DNA from: Glycocaulis sp.
GTDB taxonomy: Bacteria > Pseudomonadota > Alphaproteobacteria > Caulobacterales > Maricaulaceae
Reading direction: 5' to 3'
Assembly: GCA_022565665.1 (NCBI GenBank)
Contig: JAIUMI010000003.1
Span: forward strand, 186,001 to 250,000
Length of the DNA stretch: 64,000 bases
Shown here: positions 18,975-28,465 of the stretch, in pieces
Layout of the letters: each line of letters begins with the position of its first letter
Position numbering within the stretch: position 1 is the stretch's first letter
Notes under the pieces: generated by a model
The model's input: the letters and a program-made list of their open reading frames with translations, nothing else
Told to the model about the DNA's origin: nothing
The model's database searches: none
Program-made: the position numbers and the translations under genes

Positions 18975-19439
18975 GTGGCCAGGCCGCTTTTCATCCTGAA
19001 CGGACCCAATCTCAACCTGCTCGGCACGCGCGAGCCGGAGATTTACGGCTCTGCCACGCTGGCCGATATCGAGGCCGCGTGCGCCGAGCATGCAAAAATG
19101 CTGGGTCTTGCCATCGATTTTCGCCAGACCAACCATGAAGGCGTGCTGATCGATGCGGTGCAGGAAGCAGGACGGGAGGGCTCTGCCCTGATCCTCAATC
19201 CGGCAGGCTTTGGCCACACCTCCGTAGCGCTGCACGACGCCTTGAAGGCGATCACCATTCCGGCCATAGAGATACACCTGTCCCAACCGGCCGCGCGCGA
19301 GGCGTTCCGCCACCACTCCTTTGTTTCCAGCGCCGTTTCCGGCACAATCAGCGGGTTTGGCGCCCGCAGTTACATCCTAGGCATAGAGGCCGCCCATGCG
19401 CTGATCGCCAGTGCACCGGCCCCGCAAAGAACAGCATAA
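18975..19439 (+). CDS. aroQ: 3-dehydroquinate dehydratase type II
   Basis: This 154-residue enzyme performs the third step of the shikimate pathway. Family features are the N-terminal [19 protein letters not shown] (active-site Tyr), [26 protein letters not shown] and [11 protein letters not shown] 18975 is preferred because it starts just before the first strand ([11 protein letters not shown]). The frame is open to ATG 18903, but that extension has no ribosome-binding site or family match. accB follows after 11 bases. The block aroQ-accB-accC-aat is widespread in alphaproteobacteria. Confidence 0.94.
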   Translation: MARPLFILNGPNLNLLGTREPEIYGSATLADIEAACAEHAKMLGLAIDFRQTNHEGVLIDAVQEAGREGSALILNPAGFGHTSVALHDALKAITIPAIEIHLSQPAAREAFRHHSFVSSAVSGTISGFGARSYILGIEAAHALIASAPAPQRTA

Positions 19440-19450
19440 AGGTTCCATCA

Positions 19451-19942
19451 ATGGCTTCCACGCCCTCCAAGACCGGCATTGACCCGAAACTGATCCGCCA
19501 GCTGGCCGATATCCTCAACGATACCGAGCTGACCGAGATCGAGGTCGCGCAAGGTGAGCTGCATATCCGCGTCGCGCGAGAAGTGCCCGCCCCGGTCTAT
19601 GCCCAGGCCGCGCCGGTGGCCGCCGCCCCGGCGGCAGCGCCCAGCGCTCCGCCTGCCCCTGTCGCGGCGGCGCCCTCGGCTGACCCGGTGCCTGCTGCGG
19701 CAAAGGCTGCCAATGCGGTAAACTCGCCCATGGTCGGCACGGTTTATCTGCGGCCCAACCCGGATGCGGAGAATTTCGTGAAGCCCGGTCAGGCCGTGAA
19801 GGAAGGCGATACGGTCCTCCTCATCGAGGCGATGAAGACCTTCAATCCGATCACCGCGCCGCGTTCGGGCAAGATCGGGGAAATCCTCGTCTCTGACGCC
19901 CAGCCTGTCGAATACGGCGAGCCGCTCTTCACCATCGTTTAG
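19451..19942 (+). CDS. accB: Biotin carboxyl carrier protein of acetyl-CoA carboxylase
   Basis: This 163-residue protein has an N-terminal docking helix, an Ala/Pro-rich flexible linker (residues about 50-90) and the biotinyl domain with the attachment Lys129 in EAMKTFN. Thr-Phe-Asn after the lysine is the usual alphaproteobacterial variant of EAMKMMN. It carries carboxyl-biotin between AccC and the carboxyltransferase for fatty acid synthesis. accC starts 17 bases downstream. Confidence 0.96.
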   Translation: MASTPSKTGIDPKLIRQLADILNDTELTEIEVAQGELHIRVAREVPAPVYAQAAPVAAAPAAAPSAPPAPVAAAPSADPVPAAAKAANAVNSPMVGTVYLRPNPDAENFVKPGQAVKEGDTVLLIEAMKTFNPITAPRSGKIGEILVSDAQPVEYGEPLFTIV

Positions 19943-19959
19943 TGCGGGGCTGAAGCGCC

Positions 19960-21312
19960 ATGTTCGAGAAAATCCTTATCGCAAACCGGGGCGAGATCGC
20001 CCTTCGCGTTCACCGCGCCTGCCAGGAAATGGGTATCCGCACCGTTGCGGTCCATTCCGAGGCCGATGCCGACGCGATGCACGTCAAGCTGGCCGATGAA
20101 AGCGTGTGCCTTGGCCCGCCCCCGGCCGGCCGGTCATACCTGCACATCCCGGCCATCATCGCCGCTGCCGAGATTACGGGCGCGCAGGCCATCCACCCCG
20201 GCTATGGCTTCCTGTCCGAGAATGCCCGCTTTGCCGAGATTGTGGAGGCCCATGGCCTGACCTTCATCGGTCCGAAGCCGGAAACCATCCGTCTGATGGG
20301 TGACAAGATCACCGCCAAAAAGGCGGCAGTGGAAGCGGGCATCCCCGTGGTGCCGGGCTCTGATGGCGCGATCTCGGACATGACCGAGGCGCGTAAAGTC
20401 GCCAAGGAAGTGGGCTTCCCGGTGCTGATCAAGGCTGCTGCCGGTGGCGGCGGGCGTGGCATGAAAGTCGCCGAGACCGAAGACAAGCTGGAAAGCGCGC
20501 TTCAGACCGCCTCCACCGAGGCCAAGGCCGCGTTCGGCGATGGCGCGGTCTATATCGAGCGCTATCTCGGCAAGCCGCGCCATATCGAGATCCAGGTAAT
20601 GGCCGATGAGCACGGCAATGTGCTCCACTTGGCCGAACGGGACTGTTCCTTGCAGCGCCGTCACCAGAAAATCCTTGAGGAAGCCCCTTCGGTCGCCCTC
20701 ACCCCTGAAGAGCGTTCGCGCATTGGCGAGATCGTGCGCACGGCCGTGGCGAAGATCGGCTACCGGGGCGCGGGCACGGTGGAGTTCCTCTACGAGAATG
20801 GCGAGTTCTTCTTCATCGAGATGAATACCCGCCTGCAGGTGGAGCACCCCGTCACCGAGCTGATTACCGGCATGGATCTGGTACGCGAGCAGATCCGCGT
20901 TGCGGCCGGGCTGGAGCTGGAAGTCCGCCAGGAAGACATCAAGGTCAATGGCTGGTCCATTGAATGCCGGATCAACGCGGAAAACCCCTACACCTTCACG
21001 CCCTCACCGGGGAAGGTGACGGAATTTCACGCGCCCGGCGGACCCGGCGTGCGCCTCGATTCGGCGCTTTATGCCGGCTATTCCATCCCACCCTATTATG
21101 ACAGCCTGATCGGCAAGCTTATCGTGCATGGACGTGACCGCCACGAGGCGATCATGCGCCTGAAGCGCGCGCTGAAGGAAATGGTCATAGGCGGGATTGA
21201 AACCACCATTCCGCTTCACCTCGATCTGCTTGAGGAGCCCGAAATCATCAGCGGCGACTACCATATCCGCTGGCTGGAAAGCTGGCTCGCAGAGAGAAAC
21301 GCAAAGGTGTAG
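19960..21312 (+). CDS. accC: Acetyl-CoA carboxylase, biotin carboxylase subunit
   Basis: This 450-residue ATP-grasp enzyme carboxylates biotin on AccB. It starts [20 protein letters not shown] and contains the ATP-binding glycine loop [12 protein letters not shown], the segment [23 protein letters not shown], and the active-site strand [16 protein letters not shown]. The full family length is present. It is co-transcribed with accB and followed five bases later by aat. Confidence 0.97.
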   Translation: MFEKILIANRGEIALRVHRACQEMGIRTVAVHSEADADAMHVKLADESVCLGPPPAGRSYLHIPAIIAAAEITGAQAIHPGYGFLSENARFAEIVEAHGLTFIGPKPETIRLMGDKITAKKAAVEAGIPVVPGSDGAISDMTEARKVAKEVGFPVLIKAAAGGGGRGMKVAETEDKLESALQTASTEAKAAFGDGAVYIERYLGKPRHIEIQVMADEHGNVLHLAERDCSLQRRHQKILEEAPSVALTPEERSRIGEIVRTAVAKIGYRGAGTVEFLYENGEFFFIEMNTRLQVEHPVTELITGMDLVREQIRVAAGLELEVRQEDIKVNGWSIECRINAENPYTFTPSPGKVTEFHAPGGPGVRLDSALYAGYSIPPYYDSLIGKLIVHGRDRHEAIMRLKRALKEMVIGGIETTIPLHLDLLEEPEIISGDYHIRWLESWLAERNAKV

Positions 21313-21317
21313 GGGCA

Positions 21318-21968
21318 TTGCGCGGCTTTGGCGCGAAAGAGCTTCTGGACTGCTATGCGCGCGGCGTCTTCCCGATGGCCGAGGACCGGGACGATCCGCG
21401 CGTCTTCCTGCTTGATCCTGATGAACGCGGCATCATCCCGCTCGACGGCTTCCACATACCGCGCAGCCTGGCCAGGACCGTGCGCCGGGATGTGTTCCAT
21501 ATCACCGTAAACCGCTGCTTCAACGCCGTGGTGGACCAGTGTGCAGCACCGGCGCGCGGTCGCGAACACACCTGGATCAATGATCCGATCCGCCATCTTT
21601 ATGGCGAGCTGCATGAGGCCGGACACGCCCACTCGCTGGAATGCTGGCACGATGGTGTGCTGGCAGGGGGACTTTACGGCGTCAGCCTGGGCGCAGCCTT
21701 TTTCGGCGAGAGCATGTTCTCAAGGCGTACCGATGCCTCCAAGGTGGCCCTCGTTCATCTGGTGGCGCGGCTCAAGGCGGGCGGATATGCCCTGCTGGAC
21801 ACGCAGTTCATGACGGAGCATCTGGGACGCTTTGGCGCACAAGCCATTGGACGTGATGAATACCGCGCCCGGCTGGACGTTGCGATCCGGGAGACAGCCG
21901 ATTTCTTTGCGCTGCCCGAGGGGCTGAGCGGGCGTCAGCTCCTGCAGTCAATCACCCAGACGTCATAG
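21318..21968 (+). CDS. aat: Leucyl/phenylalanyl-tRNA-protein transferase
   Basis: This 216-residue enzyme adds Leu or Phe to proteins with N-terminal Lys or Arg, creating primary N-degrons that ClpS-ClpAP recognises. Family blocks are [44 protein letters not shown] and [16 protein letters not shown]. The start is TTG with AGGGG five bases upstream, directly after accC. The 3' end overlaps the convergent DUF2155 gene by 34 bases. Confidence 0.95.
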   Translation: MRGFGAKELLDCYARGVFPMAEDRDDPRVFLLDPDERGIIPLDGFHIPRSLARTVRRDVFHITVNRCFNAVVDQCAAPARGREHTWINDPIRHLYGELHEAGHAHSLECWHDGVLAGGLYGVSLGAAFFGESMFSRRTDASKVALVHLVARLKAGGYALLDTQFMTEHLGRFGAQAIGRDEYRARLDVAIRETADFFALPEGLSGRQLLQSITQTS

Positions 21969-22453
21969 ACAGGATGGTCGAGCGGGTTGAGCGCCGGGTT
22001 GGAGGCGAACATCCAGCCTGAGAACAGGCGCACGCCCTCATCGCCAGTGCCGAACCCGTCCGTGCGCCGGTCATCAATCTGCAGGAAGACGAAAACCTCG
22101 GGTGGCTCCTCGGGCGGGCGGCGGCGGCAATACTGTACGGCAATCTCCAGCGCGCCGAACGTATGGCTCTCGCCCACATTCACCTCGAAATCGCGTGTCC
22201 GGGCCGTCACCTTGTCCAGCCCGCGCAGGACGGCGATGGTGCCGGGACGCGAACTCAGCTCGTCAGGGGGAGTGGCGCGTCGCTCACGCAGCTGCTCCAG
22301 AGGCTCGGTAAGATCGGCTTCAGGCTCATCGAGCGCCTCTTCCCAGTCCTCGCGCGAACCGGGCTCGTCGCCCTCCTGGGCATGGCCGGACGCGCCCGCC
22401 ATGAGGCAGGCCAGGAATACAAAAGCCAATGTGATACGAAGCAGTGTGGTCAT
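21935..22453 (-). CDS. DUF2155 family exported protein
   Basis: This 172-residue protein has a signal peptide ([19 protein letters not shown]), an acidic spacer, and the complete DUF2155 core: [39 protein letters not shown] and [19 protein letters not shown], ending VWVIDC. The two conserved Cys may form a disulfide. DUF2155 genes regularly sit beside mlaD and NDUFA12 genes in alphaproteobacteria, as here; the role is unknown. ATG 22453 gives a clean signal peptide. An extension to 22513 is open but unlikely. Confidence 0.88.
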   Translation of the reverse strand: MTTLLRITLAFVFLACLMAGASGHAQEGDEPGSREDWEEALDEPEADLTEPLEQLRERRATPPDELSSRPGTIAVLRGLDKVTARTRDFEVNVGESHTFGALEIAVQYCRRRPPEEPPEVFVFLQIDDRRTDGFGTGDEGVRLFSGWMFASNPALNPLDHPVYDVWVIDCRS

Positions 22454-22519
22454 GTCCGGCAATTCCCCTCTGCCTGCATTTTCAACGGACCAATGCGGCA
22501 GCACAAGGGCCACGACACA

Positions 22520-22975
22520 TCACTCGCCGCCACGCCCGCCAGCCACAAACCCGCCAATCAGCTCGAACAGGTCCACGGCACCTTGCGTGAAGATTATTTC
22601 GCCCCCCTCCCCGATCATATCCTCGTCGCCACCCGGCTCGATCTCGATATAGGCGCCGCCCAGCAGGCCCGATGAGGCGATCTTGGCAGTGGAATCGGCC
22701 GGCAGGCGGACATCGTGGCGGATGCGCAAGGTAACCGCGGCGAAATAGGTGTCAGGGTCCAGCCGGATCTGCATCACTGAACCCACCGGCACACCAGACA
22801 CGCGCACTTCGGCACCGCGCGACAGCGCACCGACTTCGGAAAATCTGGCGTGCAGCTCATACCCGCCTGCGGACGGATCACCATCCACCCGGCCTTGAGC
22901 GAAGATCAGAAAGGCGGCAGCACCAGCCAGAACGATCAGGCCGACAAGGGTTTCGAGAACTGCTCCGCCGCGCAT
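22520..22975 (-). CDS. mlaD: MlaD-like MCE-domain protein (outer-membrane lipid asymmetry)
   Basis: This 151-residue protein has one N-terminal transmembrane helix (about residues 6-25) and a single MCE domain (YELHARFSEVGALSRGAEVR, VSGVPVGSVMQIRLDP, AKIASSGLLGGAYIEIEPGG). It would form the hexameric periplasmic ring of the Mla retrograde phospholipid transporter. The other Mla components are not adjacent. It lies eight bases after the NDUFA12 gene and 66 bases before DUF2155 on the same strand. Confidence 0.9.
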   Translation of the reverse strand: MRGGAVLETLVGLIVLAGAAAFLIFAQGRVDGDPSAGGYELHARFSEVGALSRGAEVRVSGVPVGSVMQIRLDPDTYFAAVTLRIRHDVRLPADSTAKIASSGLLGGAYIEIEPGGDEDMIGEGGEIIFTQGAVDLFELIGGFVAGGRGGE

Positions 22976-22983
22976 CGTGATGA

Positions 22984-23391
22984 TCAGGCGTCGGGACGCC
23001 AGGCCTCATAGTCCGCCGTGCTGGCCGCGCGCGGGCGCGGATCAGCCAGCGAGCCCGCCGGGCGATAGGCATAGACCGTGCCGGTGAGGTTCGGCTTGTG
23101 ATCGAGCTCCCACGGGCGGCGCGGCAGGGGCGCATCTACCGGGGCTTCGGCAAAGGTGTGGTGCAGCCAGCCATGCCAGTCGGCCGGCACGCGCGAGGCA
23201 TCGGCATAGCCCTTATAGACCACCCAGCGGCGCGGTACGCCATCGGCGCCAGAGCCACTCTTGCGCTCTTCGTAGTAGCGATTGCCGTAATCATCCTCGC
23301 CGACGAGCTTGCCGCCACGGCTTATCGTCCACAGCGTGCCGAGCGTCGCGCCATTCCACCAGGCAAACAGTCTTCCAATGAAGTCGAGCAT
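22984..23391 (-). CDS. NADH:ubiquinone oxidoreductase subunit NDUFA12
   Basis: This 135-residue homologue of the mitochondrial complex I accessory subunit NDUFA12/B17.2 has the family blocks GNRYYEERKS, RRWVVYKGYADASRVPADWH, GWLHHTF and HKPNLTGTVYAYRPAGSL. It is restricted to alphaproteobacteria and mitochondria, which supports the taxonomic assignment. ATG 23391 gives the usual MLDFIGRLFAWWNGATLGT start. A nine-residue extension to 23418 is open. Confidence 0.93.
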   Translation of the reverse strand: MLDFIGRLFAWWNGATLGTLWTISRGGKLVGEDDYGNRYYEERKSGSGADGVPRRWVVYKGYADASRVPADWHGWLHHTFAEAPVDAPLPRRPWELDHKPNLTGTVYAYRPAGSLADPRPRAASTADYEAWRPDA

Positions 23392-23479
23392 GGCAGTCCG
23401 CCCCTCGCGAAACATCAAATCGGTTGCAACGGTATATGCCTATCCCGCGCGCCCGCGTCCAGTGCGGCGGACTGCACGC

Positions 23480-23833
23480 TCAGGGCGTACGCAGGATTTT
23501 CTCCATCGCCTTGCCACGCGCCAGTTCGTCCACCAGCTTGTCGAGATAGCGGATCTCGCGCATCAGCGGATGCTCCACCTCTTCGACGCGCACGCCGCAG
23601 ACCACGCCCTTCACCAGTTCGCGCGCGGGATTCATCGCCGGGGCTTCAGCGAAAAACGTTTCAAAATCCGTCTTGCTGTCCAGCACAGCGCGCAAGCTGG
23701 CCTCATCATACCCGGTCAGCCAGAAGATGATCTGGTCCACCTCCTCCTTGGTGCGGCCCTTGCGCTCTGCCTTGGCCACATAAGCGGGATAAACGCTCGC
23801 AAAGCTGGTGGTGAATATGCGGTGGTTTTCCAT
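23480..23833 (-). CDS. DUF2200 domain-containing protein
   Basis: This 117-residue protein matches DUF2200 along its whole length ([77 protein letters not shown]). It is cytosolic with no signal peptide, and its function is unknown to me. ATG 23833 begins the conserved MENHRIF. The longer frame to 24262 only overlaps the divergent NrdJ-like gene in antisense. Confidence 0.85.
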   Translation of the reverse strand: MENHRIFTTSFASVYPAYVAKAERKGRTKEEVDQIIFWLTGYDEASLRAVLDSKTDFETFFAEAPAMNPARELVKGVVCGVRVEEVEHPLMREIRYLDKLVDELARGKAMEKILRTP

Positions 23834-23972
23834 CGGCAGCGCCCTGTCCCTGCATTGCTTCGCCGAGTCTAAACCGCCAAACGTCTCGTCATCCACCCCA
23901 TTCTTCGACTCACCTCCCTCCGGAGCGGTATCATCGGTGCAAGTGATTCGTTTGTGCAGGATGGTGCGGCCC

Positions 23973-26510
23973 ATGACGCTTGAGAGACGCCTGACCGAAA
24001 AGGGCAAGGCCCCGCTGTCCGGGCAGGCCATGGAGCCGCGCGCCGCCGGAATGACAGATCCCGATGCGCTGAATGTCCATGCGCTGACCCTGAAGGCCCC
24101 GGCGGACTGGCCGGACAGCGCCGTGACGGGCCTCGCCCTGCTGGCGGCGCTGAACGCGGACGGCGATGCAGGCGCGATCCTTACCGATCTCGCCGCGCGC
24201 CTTTCCAAGGCCGCAGGCTTTGCCGCTGACAGCATCGAGGCAGCGGAGCTTCTGGCGAGCATGATCGCGCGCGAGGCTGCGCCCCACCCTGCCCTCTGGC
24301 ATGAGGACAGGCTGGAGTTTCACGTCGAAGAAACGCTGGCCAGCGGCCCGTTCGAGGCCGGCGCCCTGCTCTCCCTCATCAACACCGCCGCGATGGCCGG
24401 TGCCGCCAGCGATGTCGGCGCGCGCATCGTGCGCGACCGGCTGGAAGCGGTGTCGCTGGCCTGCATGAACTGCGATGGCAGCGAGGACGAGTGCTTTGAT
24501 CCGCGCCGCAACCGGGCGCTTGCCCGCTCCATCCGCGCGGCGCGCCGGGACGGTGTGCCGGACGCGATGATCGAGCGCGCCATCGCCCGTGCCCGTCAGG
24601 GGCTGGACGATATTGAGGACGGGGCGGGCTTCGTGCCCGAAATGCCGGTCAATCCCGTCATCGCCCTGCCCGGTGCCATGATCGCCGATGAAAGCACGCA
24701 ATCGCGCGCCTTCCTCACCGATCTCGCCACAACGATCTGGACGCACGGCCAGCCCAGCTTACGCTTTGAAGACGCCGCGCCCACTTTACCGGCCGTTACG
24801 TTGAATCTGGCGCGGTTTGCGGGCGATGAGGCGGGTCTTGCCCATGCGGCCACGCTCTGGGGCCAGGTGGCCAAGGCGTGTGGCGGCACGCTCGTCCTTG
24901 CCGGACTATCCGGCATTATCGCGCTCGCAGGCCTTGCCTATGATAGCGAGGAAGCGCGCGCGCTGGCCACGAAGCTGATCGGCATCGCCAAAAGTGCCTC
25001 GCCCGCGCCGGTCAGCATGGAGGCAGCCCCCGCAGCCTTGGCCGCCTTCCTCGATATCGCGGCGAGCGGCGCTGATCCGCTTGTCGGCCTGAAGGATGCG
25101 CATGGCGCGCCTCTGCCCCTCGTCAGCGCCGTTTTAAGCCCGCTGGAGAGCCATGCGCGCGAAGCGGCACTCGCACACGCCTTTGGCGCGGGAACGCTCT
25201 CCAGCCTCAATCCTGACTGGCTAAAGGCCCTTTGTGAGGCCGGTCTTGATGAGGCCGCGCTGGCACGTGTCGAAACCGCCATTGCCGAGGGCGCACCAGT
25301 ACGCCACGCCTTCAATCGCTGGACGGTGGGCGATGATATCGCCAGGCGCTGCGGGCTCGCCCCCGAACGGCTGGAACAGGCGGGCACAAGGCTTCTGGAA
25401 GCCTTTGGCGTCTCCGAGCTGGAGATTGCGGCGGCGGAGAACTGGGTGCATGGCTCGGGCGAGCTTTACGCCTGCGAGGCGCTGGACGATGGCCTGCGCG
25501 CCGTCTTCGCGCCTGCAAGCGTGGAAGCGCGCCTTGCCATGGCGCAAACGGTGGAAGCCGCGCTTGGATCGCCCTGCGGCCTTGCCCTGACCTTGCCGGG
25601 CAGCGCCACGATTGATGATGTGGCAGGCCTGATCGTCTCTGCCGCACGCAGGGGGCTGAAAGGCTTGCGCATCCGGCGCGAGGGCGAGGCGCTCTATGAT
25701 CTTCTGGCCACCGTCGAGTTTGAAAACGCCGACCGGGGCGAGCGCCCCGCCTTTGCGGAAGAGCGCGTCGTTGAGCGCGTGGTGGAACGCACGGTCGAGC
25801 GCGCTGCCAGCCGCCGCAAGCTGCCCGACCGGCGCAAGGGCTATATCCAGAAATCGACCGTGGGCGGCCACAAGGTCTATCTGCACACTGGCGAGTTTGA
25901 AGACGGCGAGCTCGGCGAGATTTTCATCGACATGCATAAGGAAGGCGCAGCCTTCCGCTCCCTGATGAACAATTTTGCCATCTCCATCTCCATCGGCCTG
26001 CAATACGGCGTGCCGCTGGAAGAATATGTCGATGCCTATGTGTTCACGCGTTTTGAACCCGCCGGTCCGGTGGAGGGCAATGACTCCATCAAGCACGCCA
26101 CCTCCATTCTCGACTATCTCTTCCGCGAGCTGGGCGTCTCTTATCTCGGCCGGTCTGACCTTGCCCAGACCGATGCGCGCAAATCCGACCCCGGCGGCAT
26201 CGGCGCAGGCGTGGCGCAGGAGAAGATCATCAGCAGCGAGGAAGCCTCGCGCCTGATCTCCAAGGGCTTCTCGCGCGGACAATTGCCGGACAATGTGGTG
26301 GTGCTGGGCAGCCAGCCGCGCAAAGCCGCTCCGCCGCCTGCGCCTGCATCCGGTTCGGCGCGCAAGGGCGATGCTTCACCCGCTACCCGGCCCGAACCTG
26401 TGTATTCAGGCGAGCCCTGCCCGGCCTGCGGCCACTTCACGCTGGTCGAAGCGGGCGCGGAGCTTTCCTGCGAGGCCTGCGACTGGCAGGGGCCATTGCC
26501 GATCTCTTAG
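23973..26510 (+). CDS. NrdJ-derived TSCPD protein lacking the RNR catalytic core
   Basis: This protein has about 845 residues. The last ~230 (from about 616, [20 protein letters not shown]) closely match the C-terminus of alphaproteobacterial B12-dependent class II ribonucleotide reductase: TSCPD region, [12 protein letters not shown]-like and [15 protein letters not shown] blocks, ending in a Cys pair module CPACG...CEACDW. Upstream, [34 protein letters not shown] and [20 protein letters not shown] still align with the NrdJ barrel. The barrel's Cys/Asn/Glu active-site motifs are not found and the protein is far shorter than NrdJ. It is therefore probably a pseudoenzyme. It is divergent from DUF2200. 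The start could also be ATG 23961. Confidence 0.75.
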   Translation: MTLERRLTEKGKAPLSGQAMEPRAAGMTDPDALNVHALTLKAPADWPDSAVTGLALLAALNADGDAGAILTDLAARLSKAAGFAADSIEAAELLASMIAREAAPHPALWHEDRLEFHVEETLASGPFEAGALLSLINTAAMAGAASDVGARIVRDRLEAVSLACMNCDGSEDECFDPRRNRALARSIRAARRDGVPDAMIERAIARARQGLDDIEDGAGFVPEMPVNPVIALPGAMIADESTQSRAFLTDLATTIWTHGQPSLRFEDAAPTLPAVTLNLARFAGDEAGLAHAATLWGQVAKACGGTLVLAGLSGIIALAGLAYDSEEARALATKLIGIAKSASPAPVSMEAAPAALAAFLDIAASGADPLVGLKDAHGAPLPLVSAVLSPLESHAREAALAHAFGAGTLSSLNPDWLKALCEAGLDEAALARVETAIAEGAPVRHAFNRWTVGDDIARRCGLAPERLEQAGTRLLEAFGVSELEIAAAENWVHGSGELYACEALDDGLRAVFAPASVEARLAMAQTVEAALGSPCGLALTLPGSATIDDVAGLIVSAARRGLKGLRIRREGEALYDLLATVEFENADRGERPAFAEERVVERVVERTVERAASRRKLPDRRKGYIQKSTVGGHKVYLHTGEFEDGELGEIFIDMHKEGAAFRSLMNNFAISISIGLQYGVPLEEYVDAYVFTRFEPAGPVEGNDSIKHATSILDYLFRELGVSYLGRSDLAQTDARKSDPGGIGAGVAQEKIISSEEASRLISKGFSRGQLPDNVVVLGSQPRKAAPPPAPASGSARKGDASPATRPEPVYSGEPCPACGHFTLVEAGAELSCEACDWQGPLPIS

Positions 26511-26700
26511 TTCCGCAGCCCCTCCGGGCTGCGATGTTCCGCGCACTGGCGCGGGCGGCCGGTCGGCCTTGTGGCCCCTGACGGGGCCGGACTGTCTCCC
26601 CGGCGCGATAGCGCCGCAAGCGCGACCGCGCGTCCGAGCCAATGCGAGGCGCGAAGCCCGGATGGGCTGAGCACGATAAAAAAGGCCCATCCCTTGCTTG
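26507..26700 (+). repeat. Structured intergenic element, copy A
   Basis: This is the first of four related elements. The core is TTAGTTCC, then helix 1 GCAGCCC-ctcc-GGGCTGC (26515-26532), GATGTT, then helix 2 CCGCGC-actg-GCGCGG (26539-26554), followed by GC-rich stems such as GGCCCC-tgac-GGGGCC. The consensus left end (TTNGTTCCGCA) overlaps the TAG stop codon of the NrdJ-like gene. A GGATGGGC/GCCCATCC inverted repeat closes the right end. Confidence 0.75.
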
Positions 26701-26744
26701 CACGTCCTTGAACGCCCGCAGGGGCCGGATGAGGATGTGCCGCA

Positions 26745-27242
26745 ATGAAACAGTTACTGGGTGCGATAACGCTTGCTGTTGCCCTTGGCGCGCCCGCCAT
26801 GGCGCAGAATGCGAGCCAAATCCAGCAGGTGCAGTCCGGCCAGTCCTGCCCGGACTGCAATCTGTTTCAGGCCAATCTCTCCTACCGGGACATGCCGAAT
26901 GTGGACCTGTCCGGGGCACGCCTGCGTCAGGCTGATCTGTCACTCGCCACAATGAACGGCGCGCGCTTTGACCGGGCTGACATGTCGATTGCGAACCTGT
27001 TTGGCGCGCGCTTCACCGGGGCAAGCTTTGCCGGGACCAATCTTGAGCGCGCCACGCTGGTCGGCGCCCATTTCGGCGGTGCCAATCTGGCGCGTGCCAA
27101 CCTCACCGGAGCCAACCTCTCCGGAGCGGAACTCGACCGTGCGCGCGGGCTGACCCAGCGCCAGCTCCACACCGCATGCGGCGACGCCTCCACGCGCCTG
27201 CCACGCGGCCTGACCGTCCCCTCGTGCAGTGCGGTACGCTAG
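26745..27242 (+). CDS. Exported pentapeptide-repeat protein (short paralogue)
   Basis: This 165-residue protein has a signal peptide (cleavage about AMA-Q at 20) and a short N-terminal Cys cap CPDC (35-38). About 17 pentapeptide repeats follow (A[N/D]L-x-x pattern: ANLSYRDMPNVDLSGARLRQ onward). It closes with a C-terminal cap containing two Cys (TACGDASTRLPRG...PSC). It should form a right-handed quadrilateral beta-helix in the periplasm, probably disulfide-stapled at both ends. The next gene has the same plan. Function unknown. Confidence 0.85.
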   Translation: MKQLLGAITLAVALGAPAMAQNASQIQQVQSGQSCPDCNLFQANLSYRDMPNVDLSGARLRQADLSLATMNGARFDRADMSIANLFGARFTGASFAGTNLERATLVGAHFGGANLARANLTGANLSGAELDRARGLTQRQLHTACGDASTRLPRGLTVPSCSAVR

Positions 27243-27301
27243 CGAGCGCCTTACCGCGATTTAAGTCGCACTGGTAACATCAACAGGTTAGAAGAAAGGG
27301 T

Positions 27302-28465
27302 ATGACATTACGCGCCCTTACCCTGTCCCTGTGCTCGGCAGCCCTGATCGGGCTGAACGCGCCTGCGCTGGCGGCTGACGCTGCCGAGGGCACACGGGCT
27401 GTTCTGATCGAGCGCGATAACGGACCGCAGCGCCGGCTGGTGATTGGCGGCGACTGTACCGATTGCGATTTCCGGGGAGCCAATCTGGCCGGCGCCCATC
27501 TCTACCGCGGTGATTTCTCCCGCGCGGACTTCTCCGATGCACAACTGCTTGGTGCACGCTTCGTCAATATGCGCCTTGACGGGGCCCTGTTCCGGGACGC
27601 CTCTCTGCGCGAAGCCCAGCTTTCCAATGTGACCATGGCCGGGGCCAATCTGTCCGACGCCAACATGGTCAACCTGCGCGCCAATCAGGTCATGCTGACC
27701 GGCGCGCGGCTCAATAATGCCCGTCTGACCGGCGCCAGCCTGGTGCAGATAGGGCTTCAGGGTGCCAGCCTTCGCGATGTCGACATGACGGGCACGACGG
27801 TGCGCTCGGCCGATATGCGTGATGCAACCCTGTCCGGCGCGCGCCTGGACAACGTGGTTATGCAGCATGTCGTCATGCAGGGCGCGAGCCTGCGCGATGT
27901 CAACCTCTCCGGCGCCGTGCTGGACCATGTAGACCTGTCGCGCGCCGATCTGCGCAACGCGGTCCTGACTGGCGTAAGGCTGCGCGGGGTCAATCTCTCC
28001 GGCGCCGATCTGCGCAATGTAGCCGGGCTGAGCGCAGAAGTGCTCGCCGGTGCTTGCGGCGACGGCGATACCCGGCTGTCCGATGCCAGCGAGACGGCGC
28101 TTGCAGCCTGCTCGGAAACCTCAGGTGCCGCGCAACCGCTGGATGACCGGGCCCTGCTGGCGGAGGCGGAGGCACGGCGCCTGGCCCAGCTGGAAGCGGC
28201 CCAGGCGGCCTTTGCCAACGCGCTGGCTGCCGTTCAGAACGAGGCCTTTTCCAGCGGCGGGCTGGAGCGCGAAGCACTGGAAGCGGCCCGCGAATCCCTG
28301 CGAGAGGCTGCGCGCACGCAGGCCGAACTGGCCCGCGCCCACCGCAATTGGCGTTTTGAAATCCGCCGCTCCGAGGTGGGCGAACCCACCCAGACCTGGA
28401 TGGAGTCCGCGCCGCCTTCGCAGAACCGGCGCAGCTTCAACGAGACAACGGACCCGCGCCGCTAG
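27302..28465 (+). CDS. Exported pentapeptide-repeat protein with C-terminal coiled coil
   Basis: This 387-residue protein has a signal peptide ending PALAA, a CTDC cap (52-55), then about 35-40 pentapeptide repeats to about residue 245. A C-terminal cap similar to its upstream neighbour follows (GACGDGDTRLSD...AAC), then an Ala/Glu/Arg-rich coiled coil (about 280-355) and an Arg/Ser-rich tail. It lies 60 bases after the short paralogue; an AGAAAGGG precedes the ATG. The coiled coil may mediate oligomerisation. Its last four bases overlap the convergent pheA stop. Confidence 0.85.
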   Translation: MTLRALTLSLCSAALIGLNAPALAADAAEGTRAVLIERDNGPQRRLVIGGDCTDCDFRGANLAGAHLYRGDFSRADFSDAQLLGARFVNMRLDGALFRDASLREAQLSNVTMAGANLSDANMVNLRANQVMLTGARLNNARLTGASLVQIGLQGASLRDVDMTGTTVRSADMRDATLSGARLDNVVMQHVVMQGASLRDVNLSGAVLDHVDLSRADLRNAVLTGVRLRGVNLSGADLRNVAGLSAEVLAGACGDGDTRLSDASETALAACSETSGAAQPLDDRALLAEAEARRLAQLEAAQAAFANALAAVQNEAFSSGGLEREALEAARESLREAARTQAELARAHRNWRFEIRRSEVGEPTQTWMESAPPSQNRRSFNETTDPRR

